A DNA stretch of 64,000 nt from Streptomyces calvus (GCF_006782915.1 NZ_VCNP01000056.1:310001-374000); one strand, 5' to 3'. Counted from the stretch's first letter, positions 33,216 to 42,009 are shown. The notes: a model not told the origin generated them from the sequence alone. Made by a program: numbers and translations.

Positions 33216-33401
33216 GGTCTGTCGTTTGGATCAGGTCGGCTGGGAGACGCAGCGCTTCTCAGCCCACCCGAGCGGGGCGTGGTGCGTGCAGCTGCAAGGC
33301 GGAGGAGGGCGGCGACGCGGAGCGTCGACAACCGACGACAACGCTGCAGATGTGCGTGCCACGCCCCGCGAAACCGACATGATCCAAACGACAGACCCTA
33401 G
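33212..33401. mobile_element. 190-bp MITE with perfect terminal inverted repeats (IS5-type ends)
   Basis: The ends GGTCTGTCGTTTGGATCA (33216-33233) and TGATCCAAACGACAGACC (33380-33397) are perfect inverted repeats and extend through a flanking G/C and CTAG on each side (33212-33215 and 33398-33401). CTAG is the expected 4-bp target duplication. The inside has no transposase gene. It is a non-autonomous element, probably mobilised by an IS5-family transposase elsewhere. Confidence 0.88.
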
Positions 33402-33712
33402 CCGGCCACCGTGCGCAACGGCCCGCCGCGGAAAACCATTCGACGCGGCGGGCGTCGTCGGCAATGATCGACGTCATGTTCCGGTACGCCTTCCACCTCG
33501 CAGCATCCGCGGTCGCGGATGCCCCGAAGGCTGCCGTTCCCGCTCTCCTGGCCGCCGTCGACGGCGCCCGAAGCTGACCCTCCCCGGATCGTCCGGCGGA
33601 CCCCGCAGGGGGAGGGTCGGCACCTTCCGGGGGTCCCCGTCCCGCCGCCCGCCGCATCCGCCGCGCGCCGGGACGCTCACGCGTCATCACCGAGAGGCTT
33701 CGAGGTACCGCC
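33402..33712. other. Gene-free region upstream of the EF-Tu gene
   Basis: About 310 bases between the MITE and tuf. No coding signature was found. It presumably holds the tuf promoter, but no clear -35/-10 pair was recognised. The EF-Tu ribosome site may be GAGG near 33700. Confidence 0.5.
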
Positions 33713-34882
33713 ATGTCCAAGACGGCGTACGTCCGCACCAAACCGCATCTGAACATCGGCACGATGGGCCATGTCGACCACGGCAAGACCACCCTGACCG
33801 CCGCCATCACCAAGGTCCTCGCCGAGCGCGGCTCCGGCAGCTTCGTCCCGTTCGACCGCATCGACCGGGCCCCGGAGGAGGCGGCGCGCGGCATCACCAT
33901 CAACATCGCGCACGTCGAGTACGAGACGGACACCCGGCACTACGCGCACGTCGACATGCCCGGCCACGCCGACTACGTCAAGAACATGGTCACCGGCGCC
34001 GCGCAGCTCGACGGGGCGATCCTCGTCGTCTCCGCGCTCGACGGGATCATGCCGCAGACCGCCGAGCACGTGCTGCTCGCCCGGCAGGTGGGCGTGAACC
34101 ACATCGTGATCGCGATCAACAAGGCCGACGCCGGGGACGAGGAGCTGACCGACCTGGTCGAGCTGGAGGTCCGCGACCTGCTCTCCGCGCACGGCTACGG
34201 CGGTGACTCCGCGCCCGTCGTCCGGGTCTCCGGGCTGAAGGCGCTGGAGGGCGACCCGCGCTGGACGGCCTCGATCGACGCGCTGCTCGACGCGGTGGAC
34301 ACCTATGTGCCCATGCCCGAGCGGTACCTGGACGCGCCGTTCCTGCTGCCGGTGGAGAACGTGCTCACCATCACCGGCCGGGGCACCGTCGTCACCGGCG
34401 CCGTGGAGCGCGGCACGATCCGCGTCGGCGAGCGGGTCCAGGTGCTCGGCGCCGAGGTGGAGACCGTGGTGACCGGCCTGGAGACCTTCGGCAAGCCCAT
34501 GGCGGAGGCGCAGGCCGGGGACAACGTGGCCCTGCTGCTGCGCGGGGTGCCGCGCGACGCGGTGCGGCGCGGGCACGTGGTGGCCGCGCCGGGCAGCGTG
34601 GTGCCGAGCCGGCGCTTCACCGCGCAGGTGTACGTGCTGTCGGCCCGCGAGGGCGGCCGTACGACACCGGTGTCGACCGGGTACCGGCCGCAGTTCTACA
34701 TCCGCACCGCGGACGTGGTCGGCGACGTCGACCTCGGCGAGGCGGCCGTCGCCAGGCCCGGGGACACGGTCACGATGACCGTGGAGCTGGGCCGCGAGGT
34801 GCCGCTGGAGCCGGGCCTCGGCTTCGCGATCCGTGAGGGCGGCCGCACGGTCGGCGCCGGCACGGTGACGGAGGTCGGCTGA
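33713..34882 (+). CDS. tuf3: Elongation factor Tu, divergent second copy (tuf3-like)
   Basis: A GTPase that brings aminoacyl-tRNA to the ribosome. The 389-residue protein has the P-loop GHVDHGKTTL (19-28), switch RGITINIAHVEYETD, DMPGHADYVKNMVTGAAQLD, NKAD and the three-domain layout ending LGFAIREGGRTVGAGTV. It differs from the housekeeping EF-Tu1: DMPGHADYV replaces DCPGHADYI, there are insertions such as AREGGRTTPV, and no fus or rps genes adjoin it. This fits the extra tuf3 of Streptomyces, which in studied species is starvation-induced. Some extra EF-Tu copies confer elfamycin resistance, but the sequence alone does not prove that here. Confidence 0.85.
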   Translation: MSKTAYVRTKPHLNIGTMGHVDHGKTTLTAAITKVLAERGSGSFVPFDRIDRAPEEAARGITINIAHVEYETDTRHYAHVDMPGHADYVKNMVTGAAQLDGAILVVSALDGIMPQTAEHVLLARQVGVNHIVIAINKADAGDEELTDLVELEVRDLLSAHGYGGDSAPVVRVSGLKALEGDPRWTASIDALLDAVDTYVPMPERYLDAPFLLPVENVLTITGRGTVVTGAVERGTIRVGERVQVLGAEVETVVTGLETFGKPMAEAQAGDNVALLLRGVPRDAVRRGHVVAAPGSVVPSRRFTAQVYVLSAREGGRTTPVSTGYRPQFYIRTADVVGDVDLGEAAVARPGDTVTMTVELGREVPLEPGLGFAIREGGRTVGAGTVTEVG

Positions 34883-34945
34883 ACGGCGCGGCTGCCCGCT
34901 CCCGGTGAGGGGGCGGGCAGCCGCACGCACGGGCGGCGGCACAAT

Positions 34946-35797
34946 GTGACGGTGAGCGAGCCCATCCCCGTGACCCGTGTCGTCGATCACGGCACCGCCA
35001 AGCTGATGCCCGACGTCGACCGGGAGCGCGCCTGGCTGCTGACCGTGGACGGGGCGCCGCAGTCGTACGTCGACCTGGACGAGCCGACGCACCTGGAGTT
35101 CGAGTACGCCCGGCGGCTCGGGCACCTCCTCGACATCGTCGCCGAGCCCGGACGGCCGCTGGACGCGCTGCACCTCGGCGGCGGTGCGCTGACCCTGCCC
35201 CGCTACCTGGCCGCCACCCGGCCGGGCTCCCGGCAGCACGTCGTCGAGGCCGACGGCCGGCTGCTCGACCTGGTCGCCGAACAGCTGCCGCTGCCGACCG
35301 GCTCCCGTGTCGCGCTGCACGCGGCGGACGCCCGGGCATGGCTGGAGGCGGCGCCCGACGCCGGCGCGGACGTCCTCGTCGCCGACGTCTTCGGCGGTTC
35401 ACGGGTCCCGGCGCATCTGACCTCCGTGGTTTACGTCCGGGAGGCGGCGCGCGTGCTGCGGCCCGGCGGGGTCTACCTCGCCAACCTCGCGGACGCGGCG
35501 CCGTTCGCCTTCCTGCGGTCCCAACTGGCCACCCTGGCCACGCAGTTCGAGGAGCTGGTGCTGATCGCCGAACCGGGCGTGCTGCGCGGTCGGCGCTTCG
35601 GCAACACGGTGCTGGCCGCCGCACACCACCCGCTGGACATCGCCGCGCTGTCCCGCCGCACCGCCGCCGACGCCTTCCCGGCCCGGGTCGAACACGGCGC
35701 GGCCCTGCGGGACTTCATCGACGGCGCCCGCCCGGTGCGGGACGAGGACGCGGTCCCCTCACCCGAGCCGCCCGAGGGTGCCTTCGGCATCGGCTGA
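34946..35797 (+). CDS. Spermidine-synthase-like methyltransferase-fold protein
   Basis: A 283-residue Rossmann-fold protein. The cofactor loop is LHLGGGALTLPRYLA, followed by HVVEADGRLLDLVAEQL, DVLVADVFGGSRVPAHL and ARVLRPGGVYLANLAD. This is the spermidine synthase/SAM-methyltransferase superfamily as found in actinomycete 'fused MFS/spermidine synthase' relatives, but here without membrane helices. The polyamine-binding residues are not obvious, so the substrate is unknown. GTG 34946 or GTG 34952 can start it; no strong ribosome site is seen. Confidence 0.8.
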   Translation: MTVSEPIPVTRVVDHGTAKLMPDVDRERAWLLTVDGAPQSYVDLDEPTHLEFEYARRLGHLLDIVAEPGRPLDALHLGGGALTLPRYLAATRPGSRQHVVEADGRLLDLVAEQLPLPTGSRVALHAADARAWLEAAPDAGADVLVADVFGGSRVPAHLTSVVYVREAARVLRPGGVYLANLADAAPFAFLRSQLATLATQFEELVLIAEPGVLRGRRFGNTVLAAAHHPLDIAALSRRTAADAFPARVEHGAALRDFIDGARPVRDEDAVPSPEPPEGAFGIG

Positions 35798-35804
35798 ACA
35801 GCGT

Positions 35805-36040
35805 CCGGGCGCGGGCCGCTGTGCTGTCGGGCTGCGACGAGCGCTTGGGCGCGGGCCGCTGTGCTGTCGGGCTCCGACGGGATGCTTGGGCGCGGGCCGC
35901 CGTGTCGTCAGGCTGTGACGGGACGCTCGGGCTCGGCTGTCGTGCCGTCAGGCTCCGACGGGACGCTCCGGCTCGGCTGTCGTGCCGTCAGGCCCCGACG
36001 AGCGCTCGGGCTCGGCCGTCGTGCCGGCCGGGTCCGGGGC
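35805..36040. repeat. Six tandem repeats of 39-41 bp reaching into the MFS gene
   Basis: Units recur near 35811, 35851, 35892, 35931, 35971 and 36010 with cores GCGGGCCGCTGTGCTGTCGG and GCTCGGCTGTCGTGCCGTCA. The outer copies are intergenic. The inner ones encode, on the minus strand, the C-terminal 13-residue repeats of the MFS protein (PDGTTAEPERPVG). Confidence 0.85.
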
Positions 36041-37321
36041 CGCGCCGGTGACGTGGCGGGTGCGGCGCCGCAGGTCGCGTACGTCCGGCACGCACAGGAC
36101 CGCCGCCGTGACGACCACCACCAGCGCGGCACAGCCCCACAGCGCCTCCGCGCGCCCGAACGCCGTCTCCGCCGGGCCCGCCAGCGCCATCGCGGCCGGC
36201 ACCAGCGCGACGGAGCCGAACCAGTCGTACGCCGAGACCCGGGACAGCTTCTCCTCCGGGATCTCCTGGTGGAGCGCGGTCATCCAGGAGACGCCGAACA
36301 CCTCCAGGCACACGCCGGTCACGAACATCACCGCGCACAGCACGGCGGCCGGCACCGGCACGGCCAGCGCGGCGGACGGCAGGGCCAGCGGGAAGACGCA
36401 CAGCGTGCCGACGAACAGCATCCGGCGCGGCTGCCAGCGGGTCATCAGCAGCGCGCCCACCACCGTGCCCCCGCCGAAGAAGGCCAGCGCCACGCCCCAC
36501 GGCGCGGCACCGCCGAGGTGGTCCCGCGCGACGAGCGGTCCGTAGACGGCGTCGGCCGCGCCGACCACGGCGTTGGCGACGGAGAACTGGACGACGATGC
36601 CCCACAGCCAGGGCCTGCCGGCGAACTCCCGCCAGCCCTCCCGCAGATCGGCGAGCATGCCGCCACCGGGAGTGCGCGGCGGGACGTGCTTCACGTCGAG
36701 GAAGGCCCGCAGGGCCGCCGCGACCGCGAACGCCACGGCGTCCGCCGCCAGCACCCAGCCCGGCCCGATCGCGGCGACCATGGCGCCGCCGAGCGCGGCA
36801 CCGCCGAGCGTCGCCCCGTGCATCGCCATCCGGAACACCGCGAACGCGCGGCCCGCCTGCTCGCCCTCGACGGACGACAGCAGCATGCCCTCGGCGGCCG
36901 GGTTGAAGAACGCCTGTCCGGTGCCGCCCAGCGCGCTGAGCAGCATCATCTGCCACAGTTGCGCCTCGCCCGCCAGGACCAGCGCCGCGAACGCGGCCTG
37001 CGAGAGGCAGTTCAGGGCGTTGGCCGCGACCATCACCCGGTGGCGCGGCAGCCGGTCCGCGACCGCGCCGCCGATCAGCAGGAACAGCACCAGCGGCAGG
37101 GTGCGGGCGGCGGCCACCAGGCCCACGTCTCCGCCGTCGCCGCCCGCGCCCAGCACGGCGAACGCGGCGGCGATCAGCGCGCCGTGGCTGCCCAGGTTGG
37201 TCACCACGGCGGCGGCGGTCAGCAGGGAGTAGTTGCGGCCGGCCCAGTCGGGGCGGCGGCGGAGGACGGTGGTCGGCACCCGGTGACTATCGCCGGGCGG
37301 GGGCCGACTTGCCAAATGCAT
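35948..37321 (-). CDS. MFS transporter with repeat-encoded C-terminal tail
   Basis: A major-facilitator permease of about 457 residues, with twelve hydrophobic segments (for example YSLLTAAAVVTNLGSHGALI and VSAYDWFGSVALVPAAMALA). The cytoplasmic loop motif GGAVADRLPRHRVMV is the MFS motif A type. It resembles drug/macrolide efflux-type actinomycete MFS proteins; the substrate is unknown. The soluble tail after about residue 425 consists of repeats TTAEPER generated by a tandem DNA repeat. Start ATG 37321 or GTG 37279 is undecided; the membrane domain starts after both. Confidence 0.85.
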   Translation of the reverse strand: MHLASRPPPGDSHRVPTTVLRRRPDWAGRNYSLLTAAAVVTNLGSHGALIAAAFAVLGAGGDGGDVGLVAAARTLPLVLFLLIGGAVADRLPRHRVMVAANALNCLSQAAFAALVLAGEAQLWQMMLLSALGGTGQAFFNPAAEGMLLSSVEGEQAGRAFAVFRMAMHGATLGGAALGGAMVAAIGPGWVLAADAVAFAVAAALRAFLDVKHVPPRTPGGGMLADLREGWREFAGRPWLWGIVVQFSVANAVVGAADAVYGPLVARDHLGGAAPWGVALAFFGGGTVVGALLMTRWQPRRMLFVGTLCVFPLALPSAALAVPVPAAVLCAVMFVTGVCLEVFGVSWMTALHQEIPEEKLSRVSAYDWFGSVALVPAAMALAGPAETAFGRAEALWGCAALVVVVTAAVLCVPDVRDLRRRTRHVTGAAPDPAGTTAEPERSSGPDGTTAEPERPVGA

Positions 37322-37339
37322 TGTCGGCCCCCGGACCTG

Positions 37340-38350
37340 CTACGACTCCGTCGGAGGCTCCTCGGTGAGGCGCACCGTGCTGAGGATCTTCTGCACGGTC
37401 GCGTCCGGGATCTCGTCCTTGACGCCCTTGGCGCCGTACAGGTTCCAGGTGACGAAGTCGCCGGCGCCGTTCTTGAACGCGAAGGTGATCGCCTTGCCCT
37501 CGCTGTCGCACTTGCCGTTCTGCGGCGTGTTCTCCGAGTGCGCGGTGGCGACGCTGCCCTTGATGCCCGACTTCGTGGTGTACGCCTTGGGCTTCTCGTA
37601 CTTGACGCTCTTCTTGTCGGGCTGGGTGTAACCGCCGTAGATCCACCATGGCACGCGCGTCTCGGCCGCCTCGTCGGTGTTCTTGGCGCCGTTCTCGCCG
37701 CGGGTTCCGGCGGTGACGAGGGCGGTGTCCTCCTCGCGGCCGTCCTTGTCGTCGTCGCTCGTGCACCACTTGGACTTCAGGTAGGCCGGGGCGGTGACGG
37801 TGGTGCGGTCCAGCTCGCCGTCCTTCTCCTCCCACTCGAAGCCCACGCTGGTGCCCGGGCTCTCGATCTCCCAGTCGGCCGGGACGTCGAACTTCGTGCC
37901 GAAGCGGGTGTTGACGACGACCTGCCAGCCCGGGACGGTCGCCTTCTCCTCGCCGCCGCCGCGCGGGTTGTCCTCGGACGCGGAGGTGCTCGGCTCGGCG
38001 GAGGTGTCCTTGGAGACGGTCGGGGTTGGCTTGCCGTCCTTGCCGCCGTCCGCCGTGTCCTCCTTGTCGCCGCCGAGCACCAGGAAGCCGGTCACACCCG
38101 CGGCCACGACGACGGCCGTCGCGGCCACGACGGCCACCAGCTTCGTCCGGTTGCCGCCGCCCCCGCCCTGCGGCGGCTGCGGCGCGCCCGCCGGCGCGGG
38201 CGTCCCCCACTGCGGCTGCTGCTGGTACGGGTTCGGCTGCTGGTAGCCGGGCTGCTGGTACGGATTCGGCTGTTGGTACCCCGGCTGCTGGTACGGGTTG
38301 TTCGACTGCGGGTTCTGCTCGCCCCCGGGCGGCTGCTGTCCTGGCCACAT
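37340..38350 (-). CDS. Membrane-anchored protein with PQ-rich N-terminus
   Basis: A 336-residue protein. A cytoplasmic PYQQPGYQQPN repeat region of about 60 residues precedes one transmembrane helix (KLVAVVAATAVVVAAGVTGF). The extracytoplasmic domain then contains a Thr/Ser linker and a folded part (VPGWQVVVNTRFGTKFDVPA, SVATAHSENTP, ATVQKILSTVRL). This arrangement is typical of Streptomyces 'septum/stress' membrane proteins of unknown function. ATG 38350 is used; ATG 38380 is in frame upstream. The two cysteines of the outer domain may pair. Confidence 0.75.
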   Translation of the reverse strand: MWPGQQPPGGEQNPQSNNPYQQPGYQQPNPYQQPGYQQPNPYQQQPQWGTPAPAGAPQPPQGGGGGNRTKLVAVVAATAVVVAAGVTGFLVLGGDKEDTADGGKDGKPTPTVSKDTSAEPSTSASEDNPRGGGEEKATVPGWQVVVNTRFGTKFDVPADWEIESPGTSVGFEWEEKDGELDRTTVTAPAYLKSKWCTSDDDKDGREEDTALVTAGTRGENGAKNTDEAAETRVPWWIYGGYTQPDKKSVKYEKPKAYTTKSGIKGSVATAHSENTPQNGKCDSEGKAITFAFKNGAGDFVTWNLYGAKGVKDEIPDATVQKILSTVRLTEEPPTES

Positions 38351-38472
38351 GGGCAGCAACCCTATCCGCGCGCGGGACACGATTGGGTCACTGCCCTTTG
38401 ACGGGGACGTAGCAAAAGCCGGTCGCCGTCCGGCATGGCCAGCCGAGGCTACCCGTGGGTAACATTCGGGGC

Positions 38473-38925
38473 ATGACCGCAGACCACATGTCCGTCGGCG
38501 ACATGCTCGCCGCCACGGTGCCCATGGCCCGAACCCTCAGCCTGCAGTTCCTGGAGACCACGGCCGAGCGGGCCGTCGTGGCCCTGCCGGACCAGGGGGA
38601 GTACCACAACCACGTGGGCGGGCCGCACGCCGGCGCGATGTTCACCCTCGGCGAGTCGGCGAGCGGCGCGATCGTGCTCGCCGCGTTCGGGGACCAGCTC
38701 GCCCGCGCCGTTCCGCTGGCCGTCCGCGCCGAGATCGCCTACAAGAAGCTGGCGATGGGCCCGGTCACCGCCACCGCGACCCTCGGCCGCCCGGCCGCCG
38801 AGGTCGTCGCCGAACTGGACGAGGGCCGGCGCCCCGAGTTCCCCGTCTCCGTCGCCATCCGCCGCGAGGACGGAGCGGTCACCGGCGAGATGACCGTCGT
38901 GTGGACCCTCCGCCCCAACGGCTGA
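38473..38925 (+). CDS. Hotdog-fold thioesterase-like protein (DUF4442/PaaI type)
   Basis: A 150-residue single-domain hotdog protein. It shows QGEYHNHVGGPHAGAMFTLG, the helix SASGAIVLAAFGDQLAR and a final strand VTGEMTVVWTLRPNG. Members hydrolyse acyl-CoA thioesters. The conserved HNHVGG and acidic GE positions suggest activity, but the substrate is unknown. ATG 38473 lies after CGGGGC, a weak ribosome site. It stands alone on the plus strand. Confidence 0.82.
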   Translation: MTADHMSVGDMLAATVPMARTLSLQFLETTAERAVVALPDQGEYHNHVGGPHAGAMFTLGESASGAIVLAAFGDQLARAVPLAVRAEIAYKKLAMGPVTATATLGRPAAEVVAELDEGRRPEFPVSVAIRREDGAVTGEMTVVWTLRPNG

Positions 38926-39098
38926 CACCCGGCCGGCCCCCGCACCGGACACCGGGAGCACGGACGGCGGAGCCGGGGCACACGGGCACCGGCCGCCGTC
39001 CCGTGACCCGGTAGGCTTCCCGCCCGTGCGCCGTGCTCGGGCGCACGGAGAAGACCGCGGCCGCGACCGCGGGCTCGGCGGACCGGGAGGAAGCGGCG

Positions 39099-39737
39099 TT
39101 GCACGTCCAGGAATGGCTCGAGACCGTACCCGCGGTCGCCGTCTACGCGCTGGTGGGAGTCGTGATCGGGCTCGAGAGCCTGGGCATCCCGCTGCCGGGC
39201 GAGATCATCCTGGTCTCCTCCGCGCTGCTCGCCTCCCAGCACGGCGACATCGACCCGGTGGTCCTCGGCGCCTGTGCCACCGCCGGCGCGATCATCGGCG
39301 ACTCCATCGGCTACGCCATCGGCCGCAAGGGCGGACGGCCCCTGCTGGCCTGGCTGGGCGCCAGATTCCCCCGGCACTTCAGCGAGGGGCACATCGCCAC
39401 CGCCGAGCGGTCCTTCCAGAAGTGGGGCATGTGGGCGGTGTTCTTCGGCCGCTTCGTGGCCCTGCTGCGGATCTTCGCCGGCCCGCTCGCGGGGGTGCTG
39501 CGGATGCCGTACTGGAAGTTCCTCACCGCCAACGTCCTCGGTGGCATCGTGTGGGCGGGCGGCACCACCGCCGTCATCTACTACGTCGGTGTCGTCGCCG
39601 AGTCCTGGCTGAAGCGGTTCTCGTGGCTGGGGCTGGTGGCCGCCGTGCTGATCGGCGTGACGTCGATGCTGGTGCTCAGGCGCAAGGCGAAGAAGGCGGC
39701 GGCCCGGACCCCCGAGCCCGTCGCCGCCGCGGAGTAG
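39099..39737 (+). CDS. DedA-family membrane protein, TTG start
   Basis: A 212-residue polytopic membrane protein. The core is GLESLGIPLPGEIILVSSAL, AGAIIGDSIGYAIGRKGG and the signature FFGRFVALLRIFAGPLAGV. DedA proteins recycle or flip undecaprenyl/phospholipid carriers and affect envelope homeostasis. TTG 39099 is chosen because GGGAGGA lies eight bases upstream and the product starts with the family N-terminus HVQEWLETVPAVAVYALVG; an earlier start at 39033 has no ribosome site. The tail is Lys/Ala-rich. Confidence 0.87.
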   Translation: MHVQEWLETVPAVAVYALVGVVIGLESLGIPLPGEIILVSSALLASQHGDIDPVVLGACATAGAIIGDSIGYAIGRKGGRPLLAWLGARFPRHFSEGHIATAERSFQKWGMWAVFFGRFVALLRIFAGPLAGVLRMPYWKFLTANVLGGIVWAGGTTAVIYYVGVVAESWLKRFSWLGLVAAVLIGVTSMLVLRRKAKKAAARTPEPVAAAE

Positions 39738-39761
39738 GACACGCCGGGCGCGGCGCGGCCG

Positions 39762-40292
39762 CTACGCCCCGTGCTCCTGGCGGTGGGTCCGCGCCAGATC
39801 CGCGTACAGGGTGCCGTTGAGCGTGAGCCCTTCGCGTTCCTCTTCGGTCAGCTCCCGCCTGACCTTCGCCGGCACGCCCGCCACGAGGGACCCCGGCGGC
39901 ACCTGCATCCCCTGCGGCACCAGCGCCTGCGCGGCGACCAGCGAACCCGCCCCGATCACCGCGCCGTTGAGCACCGTGGCCCCCATGCCGATCAGGCAGT
40001 CGTCCCCGACCGTCGCGCCGTGCACCACGGCGTTGTGCCCGATGGAGACCCGCTCGCCCACGGTGACGGGGAAGCCGGGGTCGGCGTGCAGCGTGCAGTT
40101 GTCCTGCACGTTGCTGCGCGCCCCGACGGTGATCCGCTCGACGTCGCCGCGCAGCACCGCCCCGTACCAGACGCTCGCACCGGCGTGCAGCGTCACGTCG
40201 CCGACCACCGACGCCGTGGGCGCCACGAACACGTCTCCGTCGATCTTCGGCTCCCTGCCCCCGATGCCCGTGATCAGCGCGCGGTGCGTCAT
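39762..40292 (-). CDS. Gamma-carbonic-anhydrase-family (left-handed beta-helix) protein
   Basis: A 176-residue hexapeptide-repeat protein. The repeats include DVTLHAGASVWYGAVLRGD, the metal-site segments NCTLHAD and SIGHNAVVHGATVG with the three ligand histidines, and DDCLIGMGATVLNGAVIGAG. It is a close relative of YrdA/PaaY and gamma-CA. The zinc ligands are present, so it is probably metal-binding; carbonic anhydrase activity itself is often absent in this group. ATG 40292 follows GGAGGAGAGGG. Confidence 0.9.
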   Translation of the reverse strand: MTHRALITGIGGREPKIDGDVFVAPTASVVGDVTLHAGASVWYGAVLRGDVERITVGARSNVQDNCTLHADPGFPVTVGERVSIGHNAVVHGATVGDDCLIGMGATVLNGAVIGAGSLVAAQALVPQGMQVPPGSLVAGVPAKVRRELTEEEREGLTLNGTLYADLARTHRQEHGA

Positions 40293-40402
40293 CGCCCTCT
40301 CCTCCACGTGGTAGACACCAGGCACCGTAGCCCAACCCGGTGGGGTGAAGATCACAGGGGCGTCGGACCGTGTGGCCGGTTCCCGCCGACTACGGTGAGC
40401 GG

Positions 40403-41266
40403 GTGCCGAAGCGCAAGAACACGTTCTCGTCCTGGCCGCGCGGGCTCGCCCAGCGCGCGGTCCACGCGGCCTGGGCCTGGGTGCAGCGCACGGGCTCGGT
40501 CACCGCCGAGCACCCCGGCCGCTTCCGCTTCGGGGCGATGGGAACGGGTACCAGGCTCGCCTTCCCGCTCGGCACGGTCTTCGGCGAACCGTGGATCCGG
40601 ATCGGCGCGCACTGCATCGTCGGCGAGCAGGTCACGCTCACCGCCGGACTGATGCCCGGCCTCGACCTCGGGCCCGATCCGATCCTGCGCATCGGCGACG
40701 GGGTCGTCCTCGGCCGCGGCAGCCACGTCATCGCCGACACGACCGTCACCATCGGCAGCGACTGCTACTTCGGCCCGTACGTCTACGTCACCTCCACCAA
40801 CCACTCCTACGACGACCCGCACCAGCCCATCGGCAAGCAGTGGCCGCGGATGGAGCCGGTCGAGATCGGCCCCGGCTGCTGGATCGGCACCGGCGCGGTG
40901 ATCCTGCCCGGGGCGCGCATCGGACGGAACGTGGTGGTGGCCGCGGGCGCGGTGGTCCGCGGCACGGTGCCCGACCACGCCGTGGTCGCGGGCGCACCGG
41001 CGCGTGTCGTCCGCCGCTGGACCCCGGCCGACGGCTGGCAGCCGCCGCTGCGCACCCCGGCGCCCGTACCGATCCCGGAGGGTGTCACCCCCGAGCAGTT
41101 GCGGGCGCTGTCGGGGCTGGACGAGGAAAGCGTGGCGCGGCTCGCGGAGTTGGACGAGGAGAGCGCGGCCCGGCTCGCGGAGCTGGACAGGGCGGGCGCG
41201 GCCCGGCTCGCGGAACCGGACGGGGACGGCGGGGCCCGGCTGGCCGGACTGGAACCCGGCGGCTGA
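40403..41266 (+). CDS. Hexapeptide-repeat acyltransferase with repeat-rich tail
   Basis: A 287-residue left-handed beta-helix acyltransferase of the WcaF/maltose-acetyltransferase type. It shows VGEQVTLTAGLMPG, IADTTVTIGSDCYFGPYVYV, STNHSYDDPHQPIGKQWPR with the catalytic His, and AGAVVRGTVPDHAVVAGAPA. It likely acetylates a sugar or lipid in the envelope. After residue 235 the tail is a degenerate ten-residue repeat (LDEESVARLAE, LDEESAARLAE, LDRAGAARLAE). GTG 40403 is chosen; an upstream in-frame start at 40370 lacks a ribosome site. Confidence 0.83.
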   Translation: MPKRKNTFSSWPRGLAQRAVHAAWAWVQRTGSVTAEHPGRFRFGAMGTGTRLAFPLGTVFGEPWIRIGAHCIVGEQVTLTAGLMPGLDLGPDPILRIGDGVVLGRGSHVIADTTVTIGSDCYFGPYVYVTSTNHSYDDPHQPIGKQWPRMEPVEIGPGCWIGTGAVILPGARIGRNVVVAAGAVVRGTVPDHAVVAGAPARVVRRWTPADGWQPPLRTPAPVPIPEGVTPEQLRALSGLDEESVARLAELDEESAARLAELDRAGAARLAEPDGDGGARLAGLEPGG

Positions 41267-41393
41267 GCCGCCTTCGCCCACCCGCGGTCGCAGTACAGTG
41301 CGGTGGACGACCGGGTCCACCACACCCTGGTCGAACCGGGACAACGACTTACAGAAACAACGCCGTCTTCCAGCATTTCCAACGGGATGGAAC

Positions 41394-41966
41394 GTGTCGG
41401 ACCTCGACCTGCTGACCCAGTCCCTGGCGCGCAACGTCAGGCGGTGGCGCACCGAGCGCGGCTTCACCCTGGACGCGCTCGCGGCCCGGGCGGGCGTCAG
41501 CCGCGGCATGCTCATCCAGATCGAGCAGGCCCGCACCAACCCGAGCATCGGCACGGTCGTCAAGATCGGCGACGCGCTGGGCGTCAGCGTCCCCACCCTG
41601 CTCGACTACGAGCGGGGCCCCAAGGTCCGCATCGTCCCCGCCGACCAGGCCGTACGGCTCTGGCACACCGAGGGCGGCAGCTACAACCGGCTGCTCGCGG
41701 GCACCGAGGCCCCCGGCCCGCTGGAGATGTGGGACTGGCGGCTGATGCCCGGCGAGAGCAGCGACTCCGACCCCCACCCCGCCGGCACGGTCGAACTCGT
41801 CCACGTCACCGCCGGCGAACTGACGCTCACCGTCGACGGCGTCGAGCATCGGGTGCCGGCCGGCGCCAGCGCCTCCTTCGAGGCCAACACGCCGCACACC
41901 TACGGCAACCAGGGCGACACCCCGATGGAGATGATCATGACCGTGTCGGTGCCGCCCGTGCACTGA
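41394..41966 (+). CDS. XRE-family regulator with C-terminal cupin domain
   Basis: A 190-residue transcription factor. The helix-turn-helix (residues 7-60) reads SLARNVRRWRTERGFTLDAL, then AGVSRGMLIQIEQARTNPS. The C-terminal part is a cupin sensor domain (GTVELVHVTAGELTLTVDG, SFEANTPHTYGNQGDTPME). This HTH-cupin class senses small metabolites. GTG 41394 follows GGGATGGA. It is followed 43 bp downstream by an aminoacyl-tRNA deacylase-type gene, a pairing that suggests shared expression. Confidence 0.88.
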   Translation: MSDLDLLTQSLARNVRRWRTERGFTLDALAARAGVSRGMLIQIEQARTNPSIGTVVKIGDALGVSVPTLLDYERGPKVRIVPADQAVRLWHTEGGSYNRLLAGTEAPGPLEMWDWRLMPGESSDSDPHPAGTVELVHVTAGELTLTVDGVEHRVPAGASASFEANTPHTYGNQGDTPMEMIMTVSVPPVH

Positions 41967-42009
41967 GACGGCGTCGAAGGGCCCGCCGGACGGCTGTTAC
42001 GGTGCGGCC

